Shown here in pieces: positions 1 to 10,372 of a DNA stretch of 22,302 bases (within the stretch, counting starts at the first letter, position 1; every line of letters begins with the position of its first letter). The DNA comes from Circinella minor (Eukaryota; Mucoromycota; Mucoromycetes; Mucorales; Lichtheimiaceae). The notes under the pieces are model-generated. The model was not told where the DNA came from. It saw nothing but the letters and a program-made list of their open reading frames with translations, and searched no databases. The stretch is from contig JAEPRB010000185.1 in the NCBI GenBank assembly GCA_016758965.1, forward strand, positions 57,891 to 80,192. The letters are read 5' to 3'. The translations under genes and the position numbers were made by a program.

Positions 1-514
1 AAAATTTAACGGAGCGAGATAAAAATTGTTTGATAATACTATTGTTATGTATCTATCTGCTCAAGTTTAGTATTACCACTCATATTAAAATTCTTTGTTT
101 ATTGAATGAAAGTCTTATAAAAAAAAAATTGAGCGGCTTCGAAGGACATGTGGTCAGCTTCCTTGCGGTATACGTATTATAAATACTGTAATATTGTTGC
201 TATGTACATATCGTGAAAGGTAGTATACATAATTAACATTATCTAGTACATTAGTATGCTGAAGATATTTCTTTCCTTTTTTTTACTTCACTGTAATATT
301 TTTTTATTTTTTTATTTTTATTTTGTTTTTTTGCGTTCTGTTATTACATATGTTTTTAGAATAAAGCTTTATTTTGTGTTATATGAAATACTATATATTT
401 GTAAGTAAAACCATCCATCATTTGGGTAAACTATCTGTTCTTTCTTGTTTGGTGTAACAGTCAACAATTCCGTTATAAAATGAAGTATAAAAAAGATAGA
501 ATATACTAATCATA
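1..514. other. AT-rich intergenic edge
   Basis: No coding signal is visible on either strand in this stretch. It contains T-rich runs (about 280-325) and short A runs. It lies downstream of the stop codon of the F-box/LRR-like remnant, which is on the minus strand. Nothing else can be supported. Confidence 0.5.
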
Positions 515-1690
515 CTAAAATAATGGATCATTCTGGATAATATCCAAACGAATTCTTGATGATTCAAAGACACTTTTAACTTGAGTTATTTTATCCTTTT
601 TACGTATCTGTTGAAGAACAAGTTTTTTAAGGTGGTACTTTTTCTGAAAGCTTGTAAATCGTCGATCGGCAGAATCAAACGAAAAAAAAATGAAGTTTTT
701 GGAGTTAAAATGATTTGAAAAATTTTTGCATTGCTGTATTGAATACATTGATATCAAGAGTCCAAAAACAACGCGGTCCACCAAGGGTAAGCTTCGTTAA
801 GCTTTGGATTTTGAGAAATTACCTCCAACAGGTCATTATAATCCACTGTTTCACATTTTAAAATACGTAGCTCGGTTAACAACGGCAGTGATAAAAATGA
901 TGTTGCCTTTTTTGCTGCAAATGATTTCGTATAAAGCAAGTGATAGACACGATAATTGAGCCATATGATTTTTGATCATATTGAACGGAGCTGAAGAAAC
1001 GTTAACCTCAAATGATGTGGACAATGACAAAGATTTTAAGTTTGACATTTGCTTTGATAAGCTATCTAAGCAAAGAGATTATCCTATTTGAATATCGTCC
1101 ATTTCGAAAAAAAAAAAAAAAAAAAAAAAAAAACGTCAGGTGGGAAAAACTGAATAAGGTCATTGTTCGTTCGTTGATAAAGTAGATTACATGCTGAAAT
1201 GATAATTCACATAACGTCAATTGATTTTATTTCTATGATTTGCCTTATTTTGATGTCTGATAATCCATTATTTCCATTAGCCAGCACTAAGAGTCCTTTC
1301 TCTTGTTGTTGTAGTTGCTTATCATTTGATGGAACCCATTTACTTAGTTTCCAATTTACTTCATATTCTCCAGTCAAGAGAGAACCAATCTTGGGACAAT
1401 AATCTTGTTCATAATCATAGATATCGTGCATACAATTTTTAATCGAAAGCAAATTAAGAAGAGGCAATGATTGTAAAATGGGCTTGAAGTTAATGCCGTA
1501 AATTGCTGTTGTTAAAGAGATGAAGGTCGTGATGATGATGATGATGATCGTGGTGGTGGTGTAATTTTATAGTTCAGCGACAAATTTGGGCAAGTTAAGA
1601 TAATCTTTGTCAAATAAGGGGTTCCCATTATGCGATGGTCCAAAAGATATATACAATGCAGTCAGCGTTTTTGAAATATAAGGTAAAACA
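515..1690 (-). pseudogene. Decayed F-box/LRR-like protein gene
   Basis: Read on the minus strand, this gives leucine-rich segments in several frames that join into one protein-like order. Near 1680-1570 is a piece with SKTLTALYISFG that ends at an in-frame TAA (1567-1569) and then continues in the same frame as LPLLNLLSIKNC and a hydrophilic loop, to a TGA at about 1207. A 27-nt A run (1107-1133) and another in-frame TAA (1079-1081) follow. Next come LCLDSLSKQMSNLKSLSL and LSCLSLALY, and near 935 the reading switches frame to SFLSLPLLTELRILKCE. The last part ends at a stop at 515. Spaced Leu/Ile with Asn/Cys turns (LxxLxLxxC) suits leucine-rich repeats of the F-box proteins that are numerous in Mucorales. 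No F-box itself is visible, so the family call is an inference. Several disabling lesions make an intact gene unlikely. Confidence 0.55.
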
Positions 1691-2090
1691 AAACAAATTT
1701 CACTGTAATATTTTTCAGGTAAAATCCCATCTAGAGGATGTATACGTACATGGATGATACAATTAAAAAATCATTAAACATTGTTTTTTGATTTTGAAGT
1801 GTAAAAATCATCAAATATAATCATTACCAAGATTTTTTTTCACATGTAACAAAGAAAGGCTTGAGAACTTAATTAATTTTATAATATCCAAATAATATCT
1901 TGCTTCCACGTATTCTTGTTAGTTCTTTGATACGATGATTGGTTAATGGCAAAAATTCCAATAAAGATGGATTAAAATGTCATATTTTTCGCCAAGTCGT
2001 AGATAATTCAACACCAGTAACCGCCAAGTAGATAAAGAGTTTAAATTAAATATAAATATTAAACAACCATTTAAAGCTTCTATTATTTAA
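1690..2090. other. Gap between two decayed loci
   Basis: No intact gene is seen. On the minus strand, 1875-1975 reads openly as a short segment containing NPSLLEFLPLTNHRIKELT followed by a stop. This could be a further scrap of either neighbouring remnant. The rest is AT-rich with no motif I can support. Confidence 0.3.
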
Positions 2091-2094
2091 ATAA

Positions 2095-2713
2095 CTATGT
2101 ACTTACAACCCCTCTTGGTATGTTTCTAACATCCCTTTTTTGCCCTTCGTTATATGTAGCTCTCAAAATTCCAACAACCTTTCTGTTACAGGAACGTTTC
2201 CAACAAACTACTATAACGAAAATATTAATATTGTTACATAATTTCACTAGCACTAGCATTCGCCATACCTTTTTAGTACTCGGGTCTAATACTACCTCTT
2301 CGATCCTTTCAATCAACGCAGCTATTATTCTTTTTCTCTAACTCATAGAAGGTTACAGTAAATATACGTACATGTATACTTATAGTAGTCACCCTCATCA
2401 CCTCCCCTGCAAAAATATGTAGATTTTTTTATAGCAAAGTACTTACTCTTTTAATCACGGATTCTGTACTGCTACTGCCGATGGTTCTGTTGTAGATGCT
2501 TGTAGAATCATGATTATTGTTGCTTGTACTAGTGGAGGAAGATGACGGAGAGGGAAAATGTCTTTTCCTGCTTTTTCGATGGGCTTCTGTAATATAGCAG
2601 CGTGCTCCATGAGATATTTCTGCTTATCACATCACAAAATAAAATTGAAGCCTTACCTTAAAAGAAGATGTTGAAGAAGTTAAAATGTTTGAACCATTTT
2701 CGCTCTTGGTCAT
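2095..2713 (-). pseudogene. Putative spliced Ser/Asn-rich gene or remnant
   Basis: I do not recognise this gene. A start codon at 2713 opens a 19-codon exon (MTKSENGSNIL...) ending at a good GTAAGG donor at 2656. A CAG acceptor lies about 35 nt further on. In one frame the next block (about 2620-2450) encodes a basic patch (HRKSRKRHF) followed by a Ser/Thr/Asn-rich stretch and TESVIKR before a GTAAGT-like donor. In another frame the same block reads KYLMEHAAILQK and then stops, so the phase is not settled. A further block near 2340-2260 reads RIIAALIERIEEVVLDP and ends at a GTATGG donor. A last block (about 2215-2100) has an in-frame TGA in its most protein-like frame (NVPVTERLLEF). It may be a small nuclear or regulatory protein, or a decayed gene. 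Confidence 0.3.
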
Positions 2714-4563
2714 GAAGATCGTCGTGTGTTCTTAACTTGTCGTCAATTATTGCATTTGGGTTCAACTTGGTCTGACTTGGTTTGGTATAAAAATCAAAGC
2801 CCCATTAATCTCTTATTTTTTAATAAAAACAACTACTTTTTTAAATTTTATCAATATTATATGTTTCATACTCTCCATAAATTATAAAAAATATAAAAAT
2901 CATTTTTTTTTTTTACCTTCAATTTTTTTGTCTTTACGTATTATGACTTTTGCTTGTCACTTTAATTTTTTTTTATCTTTTCTTGGTCTGTAGAAGGGAC
3001 ACATAGACCAGCTAGCGATTGATATTTTAACTTACAGCCATACAGTGGGGAAAATACCGGATCGTCAGTGTCATTATCTTGTATAATCAACGTCTGATAA
3101 ACTCTTATTTTGTATGTATCAAGTACCAGCATGCTGCGGAGTGCACGCTGAGTAGATTTCATCATCGATCTTTGCAACTACATACTTTCAATCGGCTCGC
3201 ACCCCCACCTCTATATAATTGTATTTAGGTGAGTATCTTTTTTTTTTTTTTTGGTATTCAGTCTTTGGATGTATTTTATTTATTTACCATTTCAATATCA
3301 AGTTTATTCACTGCTTTTCTAAATAAACAAAACCAAAACGCCTTGTAATCTGCTGTATGTAAAGAATTTTCAACAACATATGCGCGTTCATCACATATGA
3401 AATGGAGGAAGCAAATGTCCTGACCAGCATTTTGTTGTTCTCAGATATAAATTTCAATTATTGTCAAAATCAAAACAAGCATTCGCTGCAAGAAAAAAAA
3501 AAAAAAAAAAAAAAAAGTGAGATATCACCAGATCTCAACCAGGTTGATATTACTATTTATACCTTAGATATCAATAGGGTATCAATAGGATTTCACTAGT
3601 TTGATAGCAGATTATTGGAATGACAATGGCAAAATCCATAGAAAATAATAGTATTTTAAAATGATAAAAGAGGTAATTTTTTCTTTCTACAGGGGTTTAT
3701 AACGGCGTTTGAAAAGCGCCTTTAGGATTTGCATGATCAAAATTTTAACTGTTCTGATAAATAGGTATAAAAAAAACAATAATGGCTTCAAAAGGTACGT
3801 CGCAGTTCCCATATTTGCCAAAACCGGTTCTGGATGAGAAGAAAAAAATAATTCTATATGCCACGTAGGAGGATAAAAAATAAAGTATAATAGTAACGAC
3901 GGGCTAGTTGAGAGGGAAGATAGTGCTGGAGGATAGAGGTAGTAATGGACGATGAAGAAAGACTTTGAATGTATTGGTTTTTTCTTTTTCTTTTTTTTTT
4001 TTTTTTTTTGGCTCAAATTCATAACCATAGCTTTGGCATAGCTCAACTTTGAGATCCATGATTCAGTTTTAATTACCCAAAGCTGTACTAATAATTAATT
4101 AATTATAGTAATATATGCACAGCCACATACACACACCACACACACATTTTACCTTATATTAATTATGCAAAAATGTGTGTCCCACAAAAAATAAAATAAA
4201 GTATTTGTTTAGCATAATAAATAATTGTCTTTTACTATATTTGTATAATAATAATAATAATAATATGTACGTATAGCTTTTTATGTGTATAAGTGATGAT
4301 AGTAACAATAAAATAAACAGAAAAAAAAAGAAAGAATTATATTTTAAGTAAGAGAAGTAATAGATAGATATATATATATATAAAAGGAGGATGAACAAGA
4401 AAAAAAAATGATAACTAGGTATTTTGAAAGAGAGGGTGAAAATCTTATGTGTACGTATGTGAATTGTGGGTTGTGTATGTTTGTGTGTGTATGCGTGTGT
4501 GTAAATGTAATTGCGTGTAGGTTGAAGAGAAGTAAAGGGTAAATTATTTGTTTATCTGGTTTT
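2714..4563. other. Long low-complexity intergenic region
   Basis: This stretch contains homopolymers (a 24-nt A run at 3493-3516 and T runs near 3240 and 4000), a TAA repeat near 4246-4264 and TG/CA-rich tracts at about 4115-4150 and 4440-4505. The TG-rich tract falls just past the stop of the minus-strand gene ending at 4564 and is probably its 3' UTR. A 71-codon minus-strand frame at 2962-3177 (contains TLIIQDNDTDDPVFSPLYG) looks compositionally protein-like, but I cannot identify it. No other gene is supported. Confidence 0.4.
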
Positions 4564-6591
4564 TTACATTGATCGACGACCTTCAGCTGTACCTGTTACT
4601 ATTGGTTTCTTTTGTCCGTTAACACCATTAGGAGCAGTAGATGTGGTTATTGCAGGATTATTTCCTCCTTGTTTTACACCAACAACACCTCCACCCATTG
4701 ATGTACTAAACGCTGCTTGTGATGCACTATTCTGTTTACGACGTAACATATTAAGACCACCCCCTGCTTTCTTTTTCTTCGAAACCATGGCTGGACTAGC
4801 ATCTTTGGATACATTTTGTTCCCTTAATCGTTGGGCATGTCCCACAATACAACTAATTAAATCATTATATGTTTCCGCATCCATCATAAGCTGTTCACGT
4901 TGATCCAATAAATAACCAAGATATTCAGACGCTTGTCGTTGTAATCTAGTAAGCTCTACTACCATAGATTTTAATTTCTCATCTGGGAATATTCGAATGG
5001 TTTCTATATTTGAAGTAATATACAATTATTCATATTAACACACGAATTATATTAAAAATGCGATAAAATATACTAATAATGAAAAGAGTTTCTCTTTGCT
5101 TTTCTTTTTACCTTCTGTCAATTCACAATAAGCCTTTGCAATGTCAATATCTAATTCAGGTTCTTGTTCCACTATTTGTTTTTTATCTGTTCCATCACGA
5201 CCTGTGGAAATACCAATACCGGACAAAGAATTCGATCTTCCATGGTGATTTGGAGAACTGTTACGTTTGCTGTCCGATGATAATGATCCATCCTCCGCTA
5301 TAGCTGCTGACGCGGGTCCCATTACTGTTACTCCACCGACAGATCTTGCGGATTTTGTATCTATATAATTGGACTGAGGTCGTTTATTACCTCCTAAAGG
5401 TGAATTTGGACTACTTCCAGGACTTAATTTCTATATATATAAAAAAAGAGAAAATTAAGACAGATTAGCAATCGAAACTGACAATAAATAATTATTATTA
5501 CTATTATTATTATTATTATTACCTCTTCATAATTAATAGTAACACCTAATGCATTTAAATATCCTCGATTGGATTCTGAACGAGTCCATTGAAATTGTCC
5601 TATAGCACCAGTAATAGGATTATAAAAGACTGAATCTCGAGAAAGTTTATCCCAAAGATCATAACTAGAAATATAAATGTATATTTATTTGTTTGTTATA
5701 AAAAAAGAAAGATACACAATATTTTCTGTCCCACCATAAAAACTATTCAAGTAAATAGACTTTTATTTATTTATGTATTTATTTTACCTGCATTGTGTGC
5801 ATAAGATACCACCATCAGAAATTGGTTTATTTTCTATTGGATCTGGTGAAGATACCATAGGTTCATTGGATGGTAATACATCTTTTGTCCATAATCTTTG
5901 AAAAAACTCTTGAACATATTCTGAAGCAGGTTGTGTTGCAGCTTCCAATGCTTTTACCTAATAGAATGAATTATAAATATCCCACATAAATCCAAAAAAA
6001 AAAAAAACAAGTAAGTTTCTTTCTTTCTTTCTTTGTCTTTCTTTTTTAAAAAAAAAAAAAAAGAAAAAAGAAAAAGAGGTTGATGAATGGATTTTTACGC
6101 ACATACTCTTCCGCCTCCGTCGGCGGTGGCGGATCGGCGCTAATATTATTATTAATAGCAGTATTAAAATCGTCAAAGTCGTCGTCATTGGATAGTTTTA
6201 AATCTGTTGTAGTTTCTTGGAAGTCATTGAAATCCCCAAAGTCACCAAAATCGTCGTCATCAGCATCAATAGGTGTAGCAAAATCCTCATCAAACTCTCC
6301 AAATTCATCTTGGTCGTCTTCACTTTGGTTTTGTTTTTCATCATGACCTCCATTAGAAGTAGCAGCAGTCGTAACTGTCGTTGTACTACTACTATTACCT
6401 CGATATTCTTCTTCTTCCTCTTCTTCTTCTTCTTCACTCCATTCTTTTTTCACTGCTATTATTTTGGTTTCGTCGTCTTCGCTGTGGTTATTGTTATTGT
6501 CGTGAGTTTTTTCTGAAATATCAATATTATTATTGGTCTGATCGTGAATAGTATCGTCGTTTGCTGTTGAATTTAGTTCTGCATTGCTCAT
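4564..6591 (-). CDS. Aftiphilin/Laa2-like AP-1 and clathrin accessory protein
   Basis: Five exons on the minus strand (6591-6103, 5957-5788, 5664-5523, 5430-5112, 5003-4564) join in frame to 519 codons plus TAA. Residues 1-163 are acidic and disordered. They include a ten-Glu run (53-62) and repeated DEFGEF (about 95-100) and DDFGDFGDF (113-121) motifs, the type that binds the ear domains of AP-1 gamma and GGA adaptors. Residues about 164-267 carry EYVQEFFQRLW, then SYDLWDKLSRD and FQWTRSESNRGYLNALGV, which resembles the clathrin-binding segment of aftiphilin. Residues 373-450 form a helical, probably coiled-coil stretch (VVELTRLQRQASEYLGYLLDQ). The tail is Lys-, Gly- and Ser-rich. By family it would help AP-1 and clathrin sorting at the Golgi and endosomes. 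The match to animal aftiphilin and yeast Laa2 is by motif only. The first intron needs a weak donor (TAT|GTGCGT) to hold the frame. Confidence 0.72.
5498..5520. repeat. TTA/TAA microsatellite in intron 3
   Basis: An imperfect run of ATT/TTA triplets lies directly beside the donor of intron 3 of the aftiphilin-like gene. On the transcribed strand it reads as repeated TAA straight after the GTAATA donor. It is a plain microsatellite with no coding effect. Confidence 0.7.
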
Positions 6592-8024
6592 ACTTGTATA
6601 GTGTTAAAAAGAGAAAGAGAGAGAAGGGGAAAAAACAAAAGAGTTTAGGTGGTAAACTTAAAAAAAATGCAAAAAAAAAAAAACTGAACTATTGGCGGAG
6701 TTCGATCGTTCCCATTTATAGATATAACATCACCCTCATTATTTCACCAATGATGCGATGATGTACTAGTTTTACCATGATTTGTAAAAATATTATAATA
6801 GACATATACTTATAATAGAATATTCTTTCTTTGAAAACAATAAGAAGTGATATACTCTCTACGTAAGTCGGTAATGCGTTTTGAATAGACTTTGGATTAC
6901 TGTTTCAGAAGGAGATGTATAATATAAAATTTAAGAATCAATCTAGTAATAAAAGCACTATTTGTAGCAAGTTTCAACACGTATTAACTGTAAATAATTA
7001 ATAGTGTATCACTGTCATAGAAGGACTTACCTGCTGTCACAGCGTTGGATATCGATTAATAAATAAAATGATGACAACCATGAAAAAGACAAGTTCCTGC
7101 CCTAGGTTCTCAAAAAAAAAAATGCAAGCTATAAGGATTAAGAGATTAATAACAATCTTTAACACTACTCTATAACAAAAAAAAATACTATCAAAGTAAC
7201 TGTGTATGACGTGTTTTCTAGGTTGTCATGGATATATATCGTTTGAAAAATAATGTCGATAATGTAACTGAGACAACCTAAAATTATCCTAACGAAAAAA
7301 AGGTCATGTTGTCTCTTAAAAAAAATTTCAATGTAAGAATATGATGATGTGATAGTTTTAATAAATAACCAAAAGCTATTATGGTCAATAGTAATATAAC
7401 TATAAGTAGCAATTATAGCAAAATTAACTATCTTATTATCATGACTCTTGGTGTCTGAGATCGAAGAAACCCACGAGTGAATTTTATTACTTACGATCCA
7501 ATAAAGGTTATTTGATAACTAATGCAAATAGTTTCAGTATTTGTTGTAGAAAAAAAGTATGGAACTAATTTTATCAAAAATCATTAACGAATCGAAAAAA
7601 TATAAACCTTATCAAAATACATTATAACTCTTTCTTTTTGTGAGTTATTAACCTGTTTTCTTTTTTCTTTCAATAATATATAAATTTAGATCAAGGTACT
7701 CCTCTCTCAATGACATGTAAATATATGACCATCAATAATATATATCGCCAAGGTAAAAATTGATACATTCAATTTTTCATATATTTGTGTCAAAGATATT
7801 TCAAACATATTCGATCGTTTGAATAAATAGCGATATCCATCATTGTATCAAGTAAGTTTTATCATACGCATCCTTGATTACCTTGTGTTACCAATATTTA
7901 TGCCACATGATCAAACCCTCTGCAGAAATACCGACTCATTCACAACCCATAAACTTTTTTTTTCCTCTTTTCTCAGTTATTTTTTTTTCTTTTCTTTCTT
8001 CTGTTTCTATATAAGTTAAATAAT
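6592..8024. promoter_or_regulatory. Divergent intergenic region, AP-1 accessory gene / Rab7
   Basis: This 1.4-kb region lies between two start codons that face apart, so it must contain the promoters and 5' UTRs of both genes. Visible contents are A runs at 6661-6681, a 9-bp inverted repeat (TAGGTTGTC at 7219-7227 and GACAACCTA at 7272-7280) and T/C-rich leader sequence at 7955-8000 just before the Rab7 start. No TATA box or known operator can be assigned with confidence. No tRNA or ORF of note is seen. Confidence 0.5.
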
Positions 8025-9332
8025 ATGTCGGCTGGACGAAAGAAAGTTCTTTTGAAGGTAACCTTTTATTTTTCGTTCTATAATGAAATTCAACGATAAG
8101 GGCTTGGAGAGAGAGAGAAAAAAAAAAAGTATTCCCTTTTTTTTGGGAAGGCTCATTCTTCGAATTGATCAAAATGGTAATAATAAAAAATGAATTGAAA
8201 TAATTATCTTATTTTATTAGGTTATCATTCTCGGTGATAGTGGGTAAGATGTCGGGAAAATAAAGATAGGAAATACATGTTTAAAAAAAAAAAAAAAAAA
8301 ACTCGCGCGTTAACTAAAATCTTCAAACGCTTTTTTTTTTTTTTACAGTGTCGGAAAAACTTCACTTATGAATCAATATGTGAACAAAAAGTTTTCGAAT
8401 CAATATAAAGCAACCATTGGTGCCGATTTTTTAACCAAGGAAGTTCTTGTTGATGATCGTTTGGTGACCATGCAGGTAATAAAAAAAAAACCTGGGAAAA
8501 GGTTCTATATGTATATAGGAAGAAAGAAGGAAGGTTATATATATCTGACAGTAAAAAAAAAAAAAATTGCATTTTATCCTCTTTTGTTTGATGTTAGATA
8601 TGGGATACAGCTGGTCAAGAACGTTTCCAATCTTTAGGTGTGGCGTTTTACCGTGGAGCTGATTGTTGTGTCTTAACATACGATGTAAACAATAGTCGAA
8701 GTTTTGAATCACTGGGTAAAAAATATTATATCTTCCTATAATAAATTCATTCTTTTATTTATTTATTTTTCGCTATTCATGTATAAATATAACAACTAAT
8801 ATTGAATAAATAATATAAATAGACCAATGGCGAGATGAATTCCTTGTTCAAGCTTCACCTAGAGATTCAGAAAGTTTCCCATTCGTATTATTGGGTAATA
8901 AGATTGATGTAGAGGAATCAAGACGTATGGTTTCCCAAAAACGTGCAATGGCATGGTGTCAGTCCAAGGGAAATGTCCCGTGAGTAACATGATCTTTTAT
9001 TTTATTTTTTTATTGTGTAATGTATGTGCATTATATCGTACAACAATATAATACTAAGACTAAATAACTTATTTATATTAGCTACTTTGAAACATCTGCC
9101 AAAGAAGCTATCAATGTTGAACAAGCTTTTCAAACGATTGCAAAAAATGCTTTGTCTCGTGAAACTGATGTTGATATGTAAGCTTTATATATTTAATATG
9201 ATAATTAAAAGAAAGGGAAGGAAATAGGGTTGCATAAATAACTTATCTATTTTTCAATCTAGTGATTTCCCTGATACTGTTCATATTTCGAACACGGGTC
9301 GACAAAGCCCTGAACCTGGATGTGCTTGTTAA
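8025..9332 (+). CDS. YPT7: Rab7/Ypt7 small GTPase
   Basis: Seven exons (8025-8057, 8221-8243, 8349-8475, 8598-8715, 8823-8979, 9082-9177, 9263-9332) join without frame break to 207 aa, the normal Rab7 length. All GTPase motifs are present: P-loop GDSGVGKT (16-23), switch I KATIGADF with Thr41, WDTAGQ (63-68), NKID (126-129) and SAK (158-160). The RabF-like stretch [20 protein letters not shown] is Rab7-typical. The end, GCAC, carries the C-x-C motif for double geranylgeranylation. By family it controls late endosome and vacuole fusion through the HOPS complex, cycling between membrane and cytosol. Exon 2 is only 23 nt, and the intron after it splits the P-loop codon of Gly19. The start at 8025 matches the short N-terminus of the family. 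Its divergent neighbour is also a membrane-traffic gene; its convergent neighbour is NDUFA12. Confidence 0.97.
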
Positions 9333-9715
9333 GAAACATACATCTATATATCTATATATCATTTGATAAGCAACGTAACAACAATTATAACAGCAACAAC
9401 AATAACAACCAACATGTATAAATCTGTCCGTGTATGTGTAATGTGATATATATGTGTGTATGTGGTATCATATATATATTCTAATAAGTATAGTAGCCAT
9501 TCTCTTCTTTTTTTTTTCTCCTTCCTCTCAAAATAAATAAAAATAAAACCATTCCATATCCCGTTGACAATAAATAATTGAATCATTTTCAACATTTTAT
9601 CCCCCCCAATATTATAATTCGTTTTGTTGTATATTCGTTATCGTATGGTTCGAAGTGCATGTTTGTGTATAATACTTTATTTGATGAAATAAAAAAATCT
9701 TCTAAAGGTTTTTGT
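9333..9715. terminator. Convergent 3' ends of Rab7 and NDUFA12
   Basis: This region lies between the two stop codons. On the plus strand, after a CAA-rich and then TG-rich 3' UTR (9370-9470), there are AATAAA hexamers in the AAATAAATAAAAATAAAA stretch around 9530-9546 that may serve Rab7. On the minus strand an AATAAA (TTTATT at 9676-9681) lies about 35 nt past the NDUFA12 stop. The placements are typical, but the cleavage sites are not known. Confidence 0.5.
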
Positions 9716-10372
9716 TTATTGTCTGGCGAGAACAGTTGGCTCCCATGCAGTAACCTTGGGTTTCGTGGTGCTGTAGGTTCTGAAAGCTTTACGGCTACCA
9801 GTGAAATTAGGAGTAGGTTCACCCCACCATTTTTGAGGCTTGATATCCATTTCTGTAGGGGGTTCTTGAACAAGTCTTGCAATCCACATGTGCCTATTTA
9901 TTTTGTTATTTTTTTTTAACAATTAAAACATGGTTATTATTAACTGTTATTTAACATTTATTTAAATGTCGTTGGAATATCGAATTGATTTAATTATTTA
10001 CCATGCAGGATCGATATCAGCAGCTTCGGGTTCGCTACTAGCAAATTCAACCCAACGTTCACGACCTATATTTATATTTCATAAATTCATGATATAAAAA
10101 AAAAAGAAGAAAGACGCGTAAATATTTAATTGTTGTTAATAGTGTTTTTCATTTATAGATGAATTGAAAAAAAAAAGGTATTGTCGCTGTTGTTTATTTA
10201 TTTTTTTCTTCTAACCTGAAACTTCGTCGTTGTTTTCAAAGAACTTGTTGCCATTACGGTCAATACCAATGAGAGCACCCCACTTGGTATCACTAATGTT
10301 ATTCATTTGTTTCAAAGCATTGGAAGGACCAACCTTCATGACATTCTTAATAGTACGGCCAATGGTCGACAT
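9716..10372 (-). CDS. NDUFA12: NADH dehydrogenase (complex I) accessory subunit NDUFA12
   Basis: Three exons on the minus strand (10372-10216, 10065-10002, 9893-9716) join in phase to 132 aa. Family features appear in order: the WGALIGIDRNGNKFFEN segment (31-47, the G-x-L-x-G-x-D-x-x-GN-x-x-E signature), GRERWVEFA (53-61), DPAWHMWIARLVQEPPTE (71-88) and NFTGSRKAFRTYSTTKPK (103-120). These match the 13-17 kDa NDUFA12/B17.2 subunit rather than its paralogue, the assembly factor NDUFAF2, because the NFTG...YSTT end is present. It is an accessory subunit at the peripheral (matrix) arm of mitochondrial complex I. The first residues (MSTIGRTIKNVMKVG) are basic and amphipathic. No second start is needed, and the leader before it is A/T-rich. 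The presence of complex I excludes budding yeasts and fission yeast as the source. Confidence 0.95.

Noticed and set aside
3705..3721. Imperfect palindrome GGCGTTTGAAAAGCGCC
   Set aside because: The arms mismatch inside and there is no gene or terminator context; probably chance.
3687..4046. 119-codon minus-strand frame with Lys run and hydrophobic stretches
   Set aside because: It is built largely from a poly-T/poly-A tract and T-rich sequence. No family-like motif is present, and hydrophobicity here follows simply from T-rich codons.
4159..4398. Hydrophobic minus-strand frame rich in Tyr, Leu, Ile and Phe
   Set aside because: It translates AT repeats just downstream of the aftiphilin-like gene; composition alone explains it.
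6198..6516. Long frames on both strands across the first exon of the aftiphilin-like gene
   Set aside because: They are shadows of the GAA/GAT-rich coding repeats; the minus frame starting at 6591 gives the only sensible acidic protein with adaptor motifs.
7339..7457. ATGATGA and CTGA boxes resembling a C/D snoRNA
   Set aside because: The flanking sequences do not form a terminal stem, no C'/D' pair is seen and the spacing is long. Such short boxes occur often by chance in AT-rich DNA.
8368..8637. 89-codon frame through Rab7 exon 3 and intron 3
   Set aside because: It reads into the intron after a clear GTAATA donor and then runs out of frame over exon 4. Splicing at 8475/8598 restores the full GTPase.
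9578..9919. 113-codon plus-strand frame
   Set aside because: It is the opposite strand of the last NDUFA12 exon; the minus-strand protein matches a known family.
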